From an uncultured Porphyromonadaceae bacterium (GTDB lineage Bacteria; Bacteroidota; Bacteroidia; Bacteroidales; Muribaculaceae), in NCBI GenBank assembly GCA_947178215.1, contig CAMWXJ010000004.1, positions 62,001 to 126,000 of the forward strand: a DNA stretch of 64,000 bases. Direction: 5' to 3'. Positions 42,692 through 53,100 of this stretch are shown here, piece by piece (position 1 is the stretch's first letter; each line of letters starts with the position of its first letter). Below the pieces are notes generated by a model. The model was not told the DNA's origin. It saw nothing but the letters and a program-made list of their open reading frames with translations, and searched no databases. The position numbers and the translations under genes were made by a program.

Positions 42692-43966
42692 ATGAGATTC
42701 GAGACACTTCAACTCCATGTCGGTCAAGAGAAGCCCGACTCGGCCACAGGCGCACGCGCCGTACCTATATATCAGACATCAAGCTACGTTTTCGACAACT
42801 GCGCCCAGGCCTCGGCACGCTTTGACCTCTCGGAAGCCGGACACATATACAGCCGTCTGGGCAATCCTACCGAAGAAGTGCTCGAACAGCGTATAGCCGC
42901 GCTCGAAGGGGGCGTTGGTGCGCTCGCCGTAGCAAGCGGAGCCGCCGCCGTGACCTACACCTTCCTCAACATCCTCCGTCAGGGCGACCATATAGTGTCG
43001 GCCAACAATATCTACGGCGGCTCCTACAATCTGCTCTGCAACACCCTGCCCGCTTTCGGAATCACCACCACTTTTGTCGACCCCTCCGACATCGACAACT
43101 TCGAGCAGGCTATCACCCCCACCACCAAAGCAATATTTATCGAGACCCTCGGCAACCCCAACTCATCGGTAATCGACATTGAAGTCGTGGCGGAGATAGC
43201 CCATCGTCACGGTATGCCGCTGATAATCGACAACACCTTCGGCACTCCCGTGCTTATTCGTCCTATCGAACACGGCGCCGACATCGTAATCCACTCGGCC
43301 ACTAAATTTCTCGGAGGACACGGTTCAAGCCTCGGCGGAATAATTGTCGACGGCGGCAACTTCGACTGGGACGCACATGCCGACCGCTACCCCACCCTCG
43401 CCAAGCCCGACCCCAACTATCATGGCGGCATATTCACACAGATGGCGGGACGCGCCGCTTTCGTGACACGCGCACGCGCCGTTGTGCTCCGCGACATGGG
43501 AGCCTGCATCTCTCCGTTCAACGCCTGGATTATCCTCCAAGGCGTCGAGACTCTGTCGCTCCGCGTCGAGCGCCATGTCGCCAACGCCGTCAAGATAGCC
43601 GCATGGCTCGCCGGACACCCCAAAATCGAGCGTGTCAACCACCCGTCGCTCCCCGACCATCCCGACCACGCCCTCTACAACCGCCTCTACCCCTCAGGCG
43701 CAGGCTCCATATTCACTGTCGAACTCAAAGGAGGGCAGGAAGAGGCACGCCGCTTCTGCGACAGCCTTAACATATTCTCGCTGCTCGCCAACGTTGCCGA
43801 CGTGAAAAGCCTCGTGATACACCCTGCCTCGACAACCCACTCGCAGCTCACCGACGAGGAAAAGGCCGAGCAGAAAATCTATCCCTCGACAGTGCGCCTC
43901 AGCATAGGATGCGAGCATGTCGACGACCTTATCGACGACCTCGCGCAGGCCCTCGACAAGGTATGA
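42692..43966 (+). CDS. metY: O-acetylhomoserine aminocarboxypropyltransferase/sulfhydrylase
   Basis: PLP enzyme that joins sulfide (or methanethiol) to O-acetylhomoserine for methionine synthesis. The 424-residue protein has QLHVGQEKPDSATGARAVPIYQTSSY at its N-terminus (split over the first strand), YSRLGNPTEEVLEQRIAALEGG, SGAAAVTYTFLNIL, the PLP-binding IIDNTFGTP and Schiff-base Lys205 in HSATKFLGGHG. The long insertion FDWDAHADRYPTLAKPDPNYH separates MetY from shorter MetB/MetC. It ends with an ATGA overlap into the U32 gene. Confidence 0.94.
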   Translation: MRFETLQLHVGQEKPDSATGARAVPIYQTSSYVFDNCAQASARFDLSEAGHIYSRLGNPTEEVLEQRIAALEGGVGALAVASGAAAVTYTFLNILRQGDHIVSANNIYGGSYNLLCNTLPAFGITTTFVDPSDIDNFEQAITPTTKAIFIETLGNPNSSVIDIEVVAEIAHRHGMPLIIDNTFGTPVLIRPIEHGADIVIHSATKFLGGHGSSLGGIIVDGGNFDWDAHADRYPTLAKPDPNYHGGIFTQMAGRAAFVTRARAVVLRDMGACISPFNAWIILQGVETLSLRVERHVANAVKIAAWLAGHPKIERVNHPSLPDHPDHALYNRLYPSGAGSIFTVELKGGQEEARRFCDSLNIFSLLANVADVKSLVIHPASTTHSQLTDEEKAEQKIYPSTVRLSIGCEHVDDLIDDLAQALDKV

Positions 43967-45837
43967 TGCAGAATATGAAGCAGCATCAGCCCCGCACGCT
44001 CGAGCTACTCGCTCCCGCCCGCGACAAAGCCACCGCCCTCGCCGCACTGACCCACGGCGCCGACGCCGTGTATATGGGGGCGCCAAGTCACGGCGCACGT
44101 GCCGCAGCGGCATGTACAGTAGGCGACATAGCCGAAGTGGCCGCCGCGGCACATCGCTACCGAGCCCGCGTCTATGTGGCGCTCAACACTCTTGTCTACG
44201 ATTCGGAAACATCGGAGGTGGAGCGCATGATACGCGACCTCTACCGCGCGGGAGCCGACGCGCTGATTATCCAGGATATGGGTATCACGGCCATGGATTT
44301 GCCCCCGATTGCCCTCCACGCCAGCACACAGGCCGACATACGTACCCCGGAGCGCGCCCGCGAAATGGCGGCCATGGGCATGACGCGCATAGTCGTGGCC
44401 CGCGAGCTGTCGATTGCCGAGACAACCGAGATTCACCGCGCGCTGCCGGATATGGAGATTGAGGCATTTGTCCACGGCGCACTGTGCGTAAGTTACAGCG
44501 GCGACTGCCGCGCCAGCTTTGCGGCGACAGGACGCAGCGCCAACCGCGGCGAGTGTAGCCAGATGTGCCGCCATGCATACACCCTGACCGACGGCGAGGG
44601 TCACATCCTCGTTGACAACGCTCATCTCCTGTCGCTACGCGACCTCAACCGTTCGTCACGCCTGGCCGAGATGGCCGACGCGGGCGTGTGCTCGTTCAAA
44701 ATCGAGGGGCGGCTGAAAGACGAGAGCTACGTCAAAGAGACCGTGGCCTACTACTCGCAGCTGCTTGACCGGCTCGTGGCCGACTCGGGCGGACGTTACC
44801 GACGTGCGTCAGTAGGGCGCTCAGTAGCCGCATTCACTCCCGACCCCTCGCTCGCTTTCAACCGCGGCTTCACGCAGTACTTCACCACCGGCACGCCGCC
44901 AAAAGGTATGGCGCTCCGCATGGCCTGCCTTGACTCTCCCGGAGCCGTAGGCAAAGAGATAGGCCGCGTGGTCGCTCCACTCGCCAAAGGGGCCGTGAAG
45001 CTCTCACTGCTTCCAGGCGTGACACTCGCCGCCGGCGACGGCCTGAGTTATACCGCCCCCGACGGCTCAGTGCAAGGATTCCGAGTCAACCGCGCCGAGG
45101 GTGTGCTCATCTACCTGCCACCGGGCGTTGCTGCGCCGCCCAAAGGCGCCGTGTTGAGCCGCACGCTCGACGCCGGACGTCAGCGCCTGCTCTCGCGCCC
45201 CGACACAGCGACACGCACATTGCCGCTCGACATCACCCTGCGCCTCACGGACGACGGACGTGTAGTGGCCGAAGCCGTTGACAGCGAGCGCGGCCTCAAT
45301 GTCACCGTAGCCACCTCGGCTACCTTTGCCGACACCGCCTCCACGACGCAGACCGGACGCCGTAAGGCTCCGTTCGAAAAACTTGGCGCGACACTCTACA
45401 CCCTCCGCGATTTCACCGACAACATCGACGCCGATAAGTTCATACCGGCTTCCGCGCTCACTACATTGCGCCGCGACCTCATCGCCGTGGTCGACGCTAC
45501 TGCTGCGTCGACCTACGCTTTTCCGAAGCCTGGCCAACGTGCGCCCGGGGCACGGATAGCCGGCGCCAATATAGCCAACCGCCTGGCGCGAAGCCTGTCG
45601 CCCGACGGCACTGAATCAGCCGAGACGCTTCACCCCGACGGCCATGGCATGGAGGGGGAGCGAGTGATGACGACACGCTACTGCCTGCGCCGCGAACTCG
45701 GCCACTGCCTCGCCACTCCGGCAGGCCGCCGGTGGCAAGGCCCGCTTAGCATAGCCGACGCTGCCGGCAACCGCTTCCGCGTCGACTTCGACTGCGCCCG
45801 CTGCCAGATGCACCTCATCTGGCTCGGCAAAAAATAA
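43963..45837 (+). CDS. Peptidase U32-family protein, RlhA-like (23S rRNA hydroxylation)
   Basis: From the ATG at 43963 (ATGATG, overlapping the metY stop) the product is 624 residues. The U32 core is ELLAPARDKATALAALTHGADAVYMG, then ADALIIQDMGI, LHASTQADIRTPERAREMAAMG, RIVVARELSI, and the iron-sulfur cysteines in HGALCVSYSGDCRASFA and NRGECSQMCRHAY. Then comes SLRDLNRSS, FKIEGRLKDESYVKETVAYY, a DUF3656-like insert and a C-terminal CLRRELGHCLA/DCARCQMHL. The size fits RlhA (YdcP), which hydroxylates C2501 of 23S rRNA, more than the shorter TrhP/YegQ tRNA enzymes. Annotation as a peptidase is probably misleading. Confidence 0.85.
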   Translation: MMQNMKQHQPRTLELLAPARDKATALAALTHGADAVYMGAPSHGARAAAACTVGDIAEVAAAAHRYRARVYVALNTLVYDSETSEVERMIRDLYRAGADALIIQDMGITAMDLPPIALHASTQADIRTPERAREMAAMGMTRIVVARELSIAETTEIHRALPDMEIEAFVHGALCVSYSGDCRASFAATGRSANRGECSQMCRHAYTLTDGEGHILVDNAHLLSLRDLNRSSRLAEMADAGVCSFKIEGRLKDESYVKETVAYYSQLLDRLVADSGGRYRRASVGRSVAAFTPDPSLAFNRGFTQYFTTGTPPKGMALRMACLDSPGAVGKEIGRVVAPLAKGAVKLSLLPGVTLAAGDGLSYTAPDGSVQGFRVNRAEGVLIYLPPGVAAPPKGAVLSRTLDAGRQRLLSRPDTATRTLPLDITLRLTDDGRVVAEAVDSERGLNVTVATSATFADTASTTQTGRRKAPFEKLGATLYTLRDFTDNIDADKFIPASALTTLRRDLIAVVDATAASTYAFPKPGQRAPGARIAGANIANRLARSLSPDGTESAETLHPDGHGMEGERVMTTRYCLRRELGHCLATPAGRRWQGPLSIADAAGNRFRVDFDCARCQMHLIWLGKK

Positions 45838-45860
45838 CCGCCGCCACGGTCATGTCGGCA

Positions 45861-45910
45861 CCCTACAAATAGAGAGGCTCCCCGCGCGGGGAGCCTCTCT
45901 ATTTGTAGGG
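45861..45910. terminator. 50-base perfect palindrome (bidirectional terminator)
   Basis: Bases 45861-45885 are the exact reverse complement of 45886-45910, with no spacer, so a 25-base-pair arm can form on either strand. The stem has a GC-rich core (GGCTCCCCGC) and AT-rich outer part, then TATTTTG. It separates the convergent U32 (+) and DPP4-like (-) genes. Confidence 0.8.
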
Positions 45911-45930
45911 TATTTTGCGGCCGCCTGAGG

Positions 45931-48408
45931 TCAGCGTGCCGGTATGTCGACTATTGTCTGACGGTTGTTGAGCAGATAGTCGGTGAAGTAATCGACCATG
46001 CGCCAGTAGAAGTACTCGTCCATGTCGCCGAAGCTGTGACGCTGCTGCGGAAGCAGCAGGAAGTCAAAGCGCTTGTTGGCGCGGATAAGGGCGTTGGCAA
46101 CGCGTATAGAGTTGCCGGGATGCACGTTGTTGTCGATGTCGCCGTGAACCAGCATGAGATGACCTTTGAGGTTGCGGGCAATCTCCGGGTTGGTACGGAT
46201 GTGGTAATCGAAAGTGGTGTCGCCTTTCTCGCTCACCTTTTCCTTGACACCGTGGTGGGTCTCGCTCCACCAGCGGTTGTAGATGCGGTTGTCGTGGTTA
46301 CCGGCACACGACACAGCTACCTTGAAGAAGTCGGGATATTGGAGGATAGCCGCGGTCGACATGAAGCCGCCACCCGAGTGTCCGTGGATGCCGACACGGT
46401 TGATGTCGATGAACTTGTGACGCTGAGCAAGCTGTTCGATAGCAGCTTTCTGGTCGGCGAGACCGTAGTCGCGCAGGTTGCCGTAGCCGTAGTTGTGATA
46501 CCACTTGGAGCGGTCGGGGTGACCTCCGCGGTTACCCACGGTGATGACGATGAAACCGGCCTGGGCAAGACGGTCGGTACGCACGGTCATGCGGGTGAAA
46601 GGATAGTTGGTAGCCTCTACCTGCGGACCGGGATATACGTAGTCGATAATGGGATATACCTTGGTGGAGTCGAAATCAAAAGGCTTGTACATGTTGCCCC
46701 AGAGGTCGGTCACACCGTCGGCTGCCTTGACCTTGAATATTGTGGGGAACTGGTAGCCGGCTTCGAGCAGGCGCGAGAAGTCGGAGCGTTCAAGACTCAT
46801 CACCTTATTGCCGTTGGCATCGTAGAGAGCCGTTTCGGGGATAGTGTCGACACGCGAGTAGTTGTCGACGAAATAGTGACAGGCGTCGTCGATTATCGGT
46901 GAGTGGAAATAATCGCCTTTGTCGAGAAGCTTGACGGGGCCGCCGTCGAGACTCACGCTGTAAAGATGCTGATAGTAGGGGTTCTCGCCCTTTTCACGGC
47001 CCATGCCGGTGAAGTAGACGCGGCGTGTGGCGGGGTCGACATTGAGAATCTCATGCACGTGCCAGGGGCCCTCGGTGAGGCGGCGTTTGAGGTTGCCTTT
47101 GTCGTCATAGAGATAGAGGTGGGCCCAACCGTCGCGCTCGCTCCACTGCACGAGTTCCTTGCCGTCGTTGACGGCGGCCAGTGGGCGCACCTCCTGGTAG
47201 GTGTTCATGCGCTCCTCGATAATAGGCACGATAGTGTCCTGACCTATGGTATAGGAGCAGATGTCGATGCGGTGAAGGTCGCGGCTCGAACGGGTGATGA
47301 AGAAGCGGTTGTTGTCGCCGAGCCAAACCCATGGCAAGTCGTGCATCGAGCGTTGCTTCTGCTGACGCGGACGGTAAGCGATGGAGAGAGTCTGATTCTT
47401 GAACTTCGAGGTCTGAATCTCCTTGCGCGAGTTGTCGGTCATGTCAAAGAGATAGATATGCTCCACGGGAGCCTCCATTTCGCCCGGCATCTGATACTTG
47501 TAGGTTTCGAGAGTGGGGCGCGGCTCTGCTATGGCGTTGATTACCCAGAGGGGCTTCACTTCGCGGTTATCGTCGATTGAGGTGACGAAGTGACGCGAGT
47601 CGGGACTCCACAGGCCAAACACACCCTTGCGCTTTCCGTTACAGATAGTGTCGGTGTTAAGGTAGCTGTAACTCAACCCGTAACCGAAGTCCATAACGCC
47701 GTCGGTAGTGAGCTGGATTTCAGTCACAGTTGTGTCGTTTTCGTCTTTTTTGAGCTTCTCGTAGTCGGCGCGGCTCATGCGGTAGAGGTTGAGGTCCTTG
47801 GCATAGACCACGGTCTGACCATCGGGCGACACAGAAGCCCAGCGAAGCTCCTTGACCTCCTTCTCCTTGTCTTTGAGGTGAGTGAGCTTGCCGGTATTGA
47901 AGTCGTAGCTGAAATAAAACACCTCTTTTTCACCGGGCTTGGGCTGCTTTACCTTCGATGCGGCAACAGAATCCATACCTTCGGTGCTCTTCTTTTTCGC
48001 GTCGGCAGTCGAAGTCACCTCGAAAGTGAATGTGTGGCCGTCGGGCTCGACATCGAGATTATAAATAGGGAGCTGTGAGGCAACGAACGGGTCCTTGACT
48101 ATCTCCGTGAGCTGTGCGGCAAGCTTGTCGTGGTCAAACAGGGGTTTGCGACTGCGTGCAGCCGGGTCAACGACATACCAGCGGGTACCCTCGCCGGTCT
48201 TGTAGCTATACCAAAATTTATCGCCACTCTTGAACCAGTGAGGGTCGACGGTGGTTGAGAACAGCATGTTGCGCAGCTTGGGCGCGGTGAAGCGCTCAGC
48301 AAGCGCGAAAGGATTGGTCCCCTCCTGACCGGGAGCCACATCGGGTGCGGCATAAGCGCCCATCGCAGCTATACAGGCACACGCTATGACGGTAACCAGT
48401 TTTTTCAT
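45931..48408 (-). CDS. S9-family prolyl oligopeptidase/dipeptidyl-peptidase IV-like protein
   Basis: An 825-residue exported serine peptidase with a signal peptide (MKKLVTVIACACIAAMGAYA). The N-terminal beta-propeller (DPP4_N-like, about 50-520) contains FGLWSPDSRHFVTS, WSERDGWAHLYLYDDKG and similar blades. The C-terminal hydrolase holds DYVYPGPQVEATNYPF, VITVGNRGG, the nucleophile in GIHGHSGGGFMSTAAIL, Asp in LVHGDIDNNVHPGNSIRVANAL and His in LLPQQRHSFGDMDEYF. Such enzymes remove N-terminal X-Pro dipeptides from peptides in the periplasm. It has its own promoter. Confidence 0.93.
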   Translation of the reverse strand: MKKLVTVIACACIAAMGAYAAPDVAPGQEGTNPFALAERFTAPKLRNMLFSTTVDPHWFKSGDKFWYSYKTGEGTRWYVVDPAARSRKPLFDHDKLAAQLTEIVKDPFVASQLPIYNLDVEPDGHTFTFEVTSTADAKKKSTEGMDSVAASKVKQPKPGEKEVFYFSYDFNTGKLTHLKDKEKEVKELRWASVSPDGQTVVYAKDLNLYRMSRADYEKLKKDENDTTVTEIQLTTDGVMDFGYGLSYSYLNTDTICNGKRKGVFGLWSPDSRHFVTSIDDNREVKPLWVINAIAEPRPTLETYKYQMPGEMEAPVEHIYLFDMTDNSRKEIQTSKFKNQTLSIAYRPRQQKQRSMHDLPWVWLGDNNRFFITRSSRDLHRIDICSYTIGQDTIVPIIEERMNTYQEVRPLAAVNDGKELVQWSERDGWAHLYLYDDKGNLKRRLTEGPWHVHEILNVDPATRRVYFTGMGREKGENPYYQHLYSVSLDGGPVKLLDKGDYFHSPIIDDACHYFVDNYSRVDTIPETALYDANGNKVMSLERSDFSRLLEAGYQFPTIFKVKAADGVTDLWGNMYKPFDFDSTKVYPIIDYVYPGPQVEATNYPFTRMTVRTDRLAQAGFIVITVGNRGGHPDRSKWYHNYGYGNLRDYGLADQKAAIEQLAQRHKFIDINRVGIHGHSGGGFMSTAAILQYPDFFKVAVSCAGNHDNRIYNRWWSETHHGVKEKVSEKGDTTFDYHIRTNPEIARNLKGHLMLVHGDIDNNVHPGNSIRVANALIRANKRFDFLLLPQQRHSFGDMDEYFYWRMVDYFTDYLLNNRQTIVDIPAR

Positions 48409-48471
48409 GTCAAACGATGATATTTTGTGATGATTGATATTTTTACGGAAAGCTTACTTGCTAATGTGCTA

Positions 48472-48479
48472 CAAAATTA
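48472..48479 (-). promoter_or_regulatory. -7 element of the S9 peptidase gene
   Basis: TAATTTTG on the minus strand (48479-48472), about 63 bases upstream of the ATG at 48408. It overlaps the end of fdtB by nothing and lies in the 75-base gap after it. Confidence 0.5.
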
Positions 48480-48483
48480 GTCA

Positions 48484-49635
48484 TTATTCCTGAAAAGGTA
48501 AAGGCTTTCCGTCATATCGGTTGACAATCCGAGCTATCGCGGCGGCATCCTCGGCTGAGGTGCAGCGGCTCACAGGCAGGCTCACCACTTCGGAGGCAAG
48601 CCGCTCGGCCACAGGCAACGATACGGAGCGATAAGCCTCGTAGCAGGGCTGACAATGCGGAGCCACGGGATAGTGTACAGCGGTCTCGACACCGTTGTCG
48701 GCCATATACCGCCGGAAGCTGTCGCGGTCGGCCACACGCACCACATACTGGTGCCACACGCAGTCGCCCGCCTCGGAATAGAGTGGCTTGATTACAGCGG
48801 GATTGTGTATAGTAGCCTCGTACACTCGCGCGTTAGCGGCACGTAGAGCGTTCTCGGCCGCGAGATGCGGCAGCTTGACACCGAGCACCGCGGCCTGCAT
48901 CGGGTCGAGGCGACAGTTGAGCCCTGTATAAATGTTCTCGTACCGGTGCAAGGAGCCGTAGTTGCGCAACGCCCTCACTACGGCAGCGAGGCCGCTGTCG
49001 CGCGTCATCACGGCTCCGGCGTCGCCCATGGCGCCGATATTTTTGGTGGGATAGAAACTGAATGCCGCCGCATGGCCGAGGGTGCCGGTCATACGCGAGC
49101 CGTACATCCCGTCGCACACCGCTTTTGCACCGATAGCCTGTGCGTTGTCCTCGATTACGATAAGCCCTCTGTCGCGCGCCATCTCGTCCAGGCGCAGCTC
49201 CCAGCACACTCGACCATAGAGATGCACCGGCATCACCGCCTTTACGTCGGGGCCGCACGCCTCCATGGCCCGTGCCGTGTCGAGATTGTGCGTCGCTGAA
49301 TCGGGGTCGACAAACACGGGCCGCAGGCCGCTGTCGGTGATTGCGAGAACGGAAGCAACGTATGTGTTGGCCGGGACGATTACCCCGTCGCCGGGGTTCA
49401 GACGCCCGAGCTCGATATATCCGCGCAGAATCAGGCGCAATGCGTCGAGACCGTTGCTCACTCCGATTACCGCTTCCGCCTCCACGCCGTGAATCTCGGC
49501 AAGCCGGGCCTCGAAGCCACTCACTTCGTCGCCCCCTATGTAGCGGCCGCTGTCGACCACGCGGACAAGCGCCTCTTTGATTGCGTCGGCAAACGGTGCG
49601 TTTGCCTCGCCGAGCTCGAGAAACTTATAGCGCAT
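48484..49635 (-). CDS. fdtB: dTDP-3-oxo-6-deoxyhexose aminotransferase (FdtB-like)
   Basis: A 383-residue DegT/DnrJ/EryC1/StrS aminotransferase. Landmarks are YIGGDEVSGFEARLAEIHG, VIGVSNGLDALRLILRGY, VPANTYVASVLAITDSGLRPVFVD, PVHLYGRVCWELRLDEMA, IEDNAQAIGA and Schiff-base Lys198 in FSFYPTKNIGAMGDAGAV. The AAAFSFYPTKN form and the pairing with FdtA identify the dTDP-sugar branch, giving dTDP-3-amino-3,6-dideoxyhexose. It overlaps fdtA by 11 bases. It is clearly different from wbpE at 32.7 kb, so the window holds two distinct sugar aminotransferases. Confidence 0.8.
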   Translation of the reverse strand: MRYKFLELGEANAPFADAIKEALVRVVDSGRYIGGDEVSGFEARLAEIHGVEAEAVIGVSNGLDALRLILRGYIELGRLNPGDGVIVPANTYVASVLAITDSGLRPVFVDPDSATHNLDTARAMEACGPDVKAVMPVHLYGRVCWELRLDEMARDRGLIVIEDNAQAIGAKAVCDGMYGSRMTGTLGHAAAFSFYPTKNIGAMGDAGAVMTRDSGLAAVVRALRNYGSLHRYENIYTGLNCRLDPMQAAVLGVKLPHLAAENALRAANARVYEATIHNPAVIKPLYSEAGDCVWHQYVVRVADRDSFRRYMADNGVETAVHYPVAPHCQPCYEAYRSVSLPVAERLASEVVSLPVSRCTSAEDAAAIARIVNRYDGKPLPFQE

Positions 49636-50050
49636 GGTCGGCTTTCATCTTTAAGAACAGGTCGTAGTCGCGCACATAGTCGGCTTCGCTGAAATCGGTC
49701 GAGGTAAGCACCATGCACACCGAGCCCGACGAAAAATTGTCGAGCGTGCGCCAGTAGCCCGGCGGCACATAGAGGCCCTTGTACGACCGGTTGAGGCTGA
49801 AACGGGACACCTGTTGTCCGTCGTCAAGTTCCACGTCAAAGCTGCCGCTTGCCGCCACTATGAGCGAGTGGCTCGATATATGGGCGTGGCTGCCGCGCGA
49901 CTCGCCCCCCGGCACGTCGTAAATCCAGTAGGCGCGCCGTATCTCAAACGGCACCTGCGCGCCACCCTCCACGAAAGTGAGATTGCCGCGGGGGTCACAT
50001 ATTTTGGGCAAGTCGATTATGATCGGGCGGTTCAGACGCGAGTCATTCAT
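49625..50050 (-). CDS. fdtA: dTDP-4-oxo-6-deoxyhexose 3,4-ketoisomerase (FdtA-like, WxcM-type cupin)
   Basis: A 141-residue cupin: IIDLPKICDPRGNLTFVEGG at the start, RRAYWIYDVPGGESRGSHAH with the catalytic histidines, SHSLIVAASGSFDVELDDG, YKGLYVPPGYWRTLDNFSSG and VCMVLTSTDFSEADYVRDYD. These are signatures of FdtA/TylX-type isomerases that move the keto group from C4 to C3 before FdtB transamination. The pair therefore makes a 3-amino-3,6-dideoxy sugar; rmlA/rmlB and the N-acyltransferase are not in the window. It lies 51 bases downstream of the AsmA-like gene. Confidence 0.85.
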   Translation of the reverse strand: MNDSRLNRPIIIDLPKICDPRGNLTFVEGGAQVPFEIRRAYWIYDVPGGESRGSHAHISSHSLIVAASGSFDVELDDGQQVSRFSLNRSYKGLYVPPGYWRTLDNFSSGSVCMVLTSTDFSEADYVRDYDLFLKMKADHAL

Positions 50051-50101
50051 ATATGCCTTTGTTGCGGGTTTGACATTGGGATAGGTGCCGGGCGCGGCGT
50101 G

Positions 50102-53100
50102 TCAGTCGGCTGCCGGCGGGGTGGCCACGCTGTCGGGTAGCTCGATAATTCCCTCGCGGATAAACAGCAGGGAATCGGCATGGGTGAGAGTGTCGGCTAC
50201 GGCAAACTCTGCCGCGTCGGGGCGCTGCATACGTGCAAGGCGGGCATTCTGCTTGCCCGACGACACACCGTAGCGGAAGGCGCGCGATATTTCGTCGAGG
50301 AGGTTGACACGCACGGTATCGGTGAGTTGCCGCTGTTCGGCCACACGGTTTTCATTGAAGTTAGCCCGGCCTAGCGAGAACCGCAGATGCCCCGGCTGAC
50401 CCTTGATGTTGATACCAAACTTGAACGGCAACGGCGATTTAAGCACGGCTATATGGTAATCGAGGTTGAGACCCATGTCGTTGTGGCCGCTCACGCCTAT
50501 GCGGTAGCGGTCAAACTCAAAGACAAACGGGAACAGGTCGAGACGCGAGTCGCGCACCATCAGCTCGGCGGCCATGTGGTTGATTATCGGATGTTCGCGG
50601 TCCTTGAAGCGCAGCCACTTCGCCATGGTGCGGAAGGTCTTTTCATCGACAAGTTGCAGGCTGTCGCCCGACAGCTTGAGCAGTGCATCGAGGGTGTGGA
50701 ACTTGATGTCAAGCAACGAATCGAGATCGGTGGTCATGGCGAGCTCTGCGGTCACGATGCCATTGATGTCCCGCAGAATAGGCATGATAGAATCGATGTC
50801 GGGCATGAGGTTGAGGAAGCGTTTGAGCTGCAACCGACGTATCACCGCGCCCGCCGCAAAACGCAGATTGTCGTAATCGGGAGCCTGATAGAGCGCGGTG
50901 AGGCCAATCGACCCGATAGGGGTGTAGCCCCCCAGACGGTCGAGATGCAGCGCGCCTTCGCGCACGGCTATGCGGCCGTTGATGCGCTGGAACCAAATAT
51001 CGGAGTAGAGTACATTGCCTGCATGGAGTTTAAGCTCGGCTTCGAGGTTCGACGGGATAATCACCGCCACTTTGGCGGTAGTATCGGTCTGACGCACAAG
51101 CGCGGTCTCGATGTCGCCGTCCGACTCGCCGTCGGTAAGTCTCTGGCGTGTAGCGAGATGCTGCGAGAAGTCGGAGCCGGCAAACACCGCCTGGGCTATC
51201 TCGTTGATATTGATTGTGTCGGCGTTGATGTCAAACTTCACGCGCATGGGCTGCCGCACGCTTGCCACGGCTCGAGCTATATTACTGATATGCCCCGAAA
51301 TGTTCATATCCGACTCGCCGAGCCTTACACGGGCCGAGTCGACAGCAACACTGTCGGTAGAGAAACGCAGCCTCACGGAGCTTATGCTCGTACGCAACGG
51401 AAAGAACCGGGTCATGAGCCGGCCGGTGTCGACATACAGCGAGCCGCGGACGTCGAGCCGACGCAACAGCCGCGCGAACGTACGGTCTATATCAAAGTCA
51501 AACGCCCGGCCATCGGTTATCGCCAGAGAGTCGGCGACGAGTCTGTTGTGGAGCGAGGCGCGAATCACGCTGCGGATTGAGTCGTCGCTAAGTCCGGGAT
51601 ATGCGGCGCGGAGCGAATCGAGGCGGGCGGCCCGGCGACGTGCCGCCAGGGTGTCGGCCTCACGGAGGTGCATGTCGATGTCGAAGCGGCTGCCTCTCAG
51701 CGATGCGCGGTTAAACGGATTTGTGAACCTCAATCGGTCGGCGTCGAGCTTCATATGCATCTGCGGCACACGGGCATTGCCTTTATAGCGACGGATTGAC
51801 GCCGACGCCATAACGTTGGTCATCCTCACTGTCATGGTGTCGATGGCCGAGCGCAACATCACCCGCCCCGCTTTAAGCTGCGCCCCGAGAGGATTAATCT
51901 GTGTGGTGTCGAAGCTCGAATGTACATTCTTGGCGGCCAGGCCAAGATGAACGCCCGACGCGCCTATCATCATGCCGTCGTTGAAGCCGGCGGCGAGGGT
52001 GTCGGCAAAGAAGCCCACTGTAAGCATCGAATCGGCGCTGTTGGTAGCCAGCCGCACATTTGATGAGGTGCCGAAACGGAGTGTCGCGCCGGTAGCGTAG
52101 ATGTTCATCGAGCTGTCGAGCATATGTGCGGTGAAATGTTTTAGGCGCATGTCGCCGTCAATCCTCACGCGGTGAAAATCGCGGGGAGTGAGATGTGAGA
52201 GGCGGAAATTGAAACGCGCGTCGCCGGTAAGAAGTCCCGTCATCTCTACGCCCAGACGCTCGCACAGCTTCCTCGGAAGGGCGTTGAAATTGATTCCACC
52301 CTTGAAGTTGCCCTTTACACGGGGGTCGGAAAACGGCATTGTCACCTCACCATCGAGCTCAAACCCCACAGCCTTGCCTATCACGCGCAAGCGCCGCAGA
52401 GTGAGGGTCGACCTGTCGGGGTCGGCTCCGTCGATGCAAGCCGTGAGGTCGGCGTCAATATCCTGAATTTTCAGCCGGTCATAATCGAGCGTGCCCGAAG
52501 CTTTCATGTCGATTACAGCCGACGGAATCGAATCCACCGCCGGAACATACGGCTTCGTGAGCGCCACCGCGAGGTCGACTTCAAGGTCGGTCGACAAGCG
52601 GTCGAGCTCGCCGCGCCACTTCTCCGGCACGCGCCCTATCAGCTCACCGAGATTAATGTCCTCGGCGGTAAGCCTGAATGACTGAAATTTGAATGTGTCG
52701 GAGAAATCCATTGCCGCCTCTATGCCGAAGGTGAAGCGGTCGAGCGTGACAATGAAATTATCGAGTGCGACATGCCACGGATTGTCGGCTCGCCAGTTGA
52801 TACGGCCGTCGACACCGAATGTCATCTCGTCCAGGCGCAACCCGTCGCCCATGTCGCCGCTGCCGCTGCCGGAGCTCTTGATTGTATATACCGGCACCCC
52901 CGAGGCGTCATGCGTGAGCGAAGCCACTATTCTGGCGTCAACGTTGGTGGAGTCGGAGAGCATGAAATATCTTATAGGAGCATCGCCCGTCACGGCAAAA
53001 CGATCAATCGTGATTTCGGGAACCACGGCTATCGACCCGTCATCGTCAGACGGAGGCACTATCAGATAGTTGGCCACGGAGTCGTTGACTGCCACCAGAT

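Noticed and set aside
50387-51580. A 397-residue plus-strand frame opposite the AsmA-like gene
   Set aside because: Shadow frame rich in His, Arg and Gly, with no signal, domain or promoter; the minus-strand gene explains the region.
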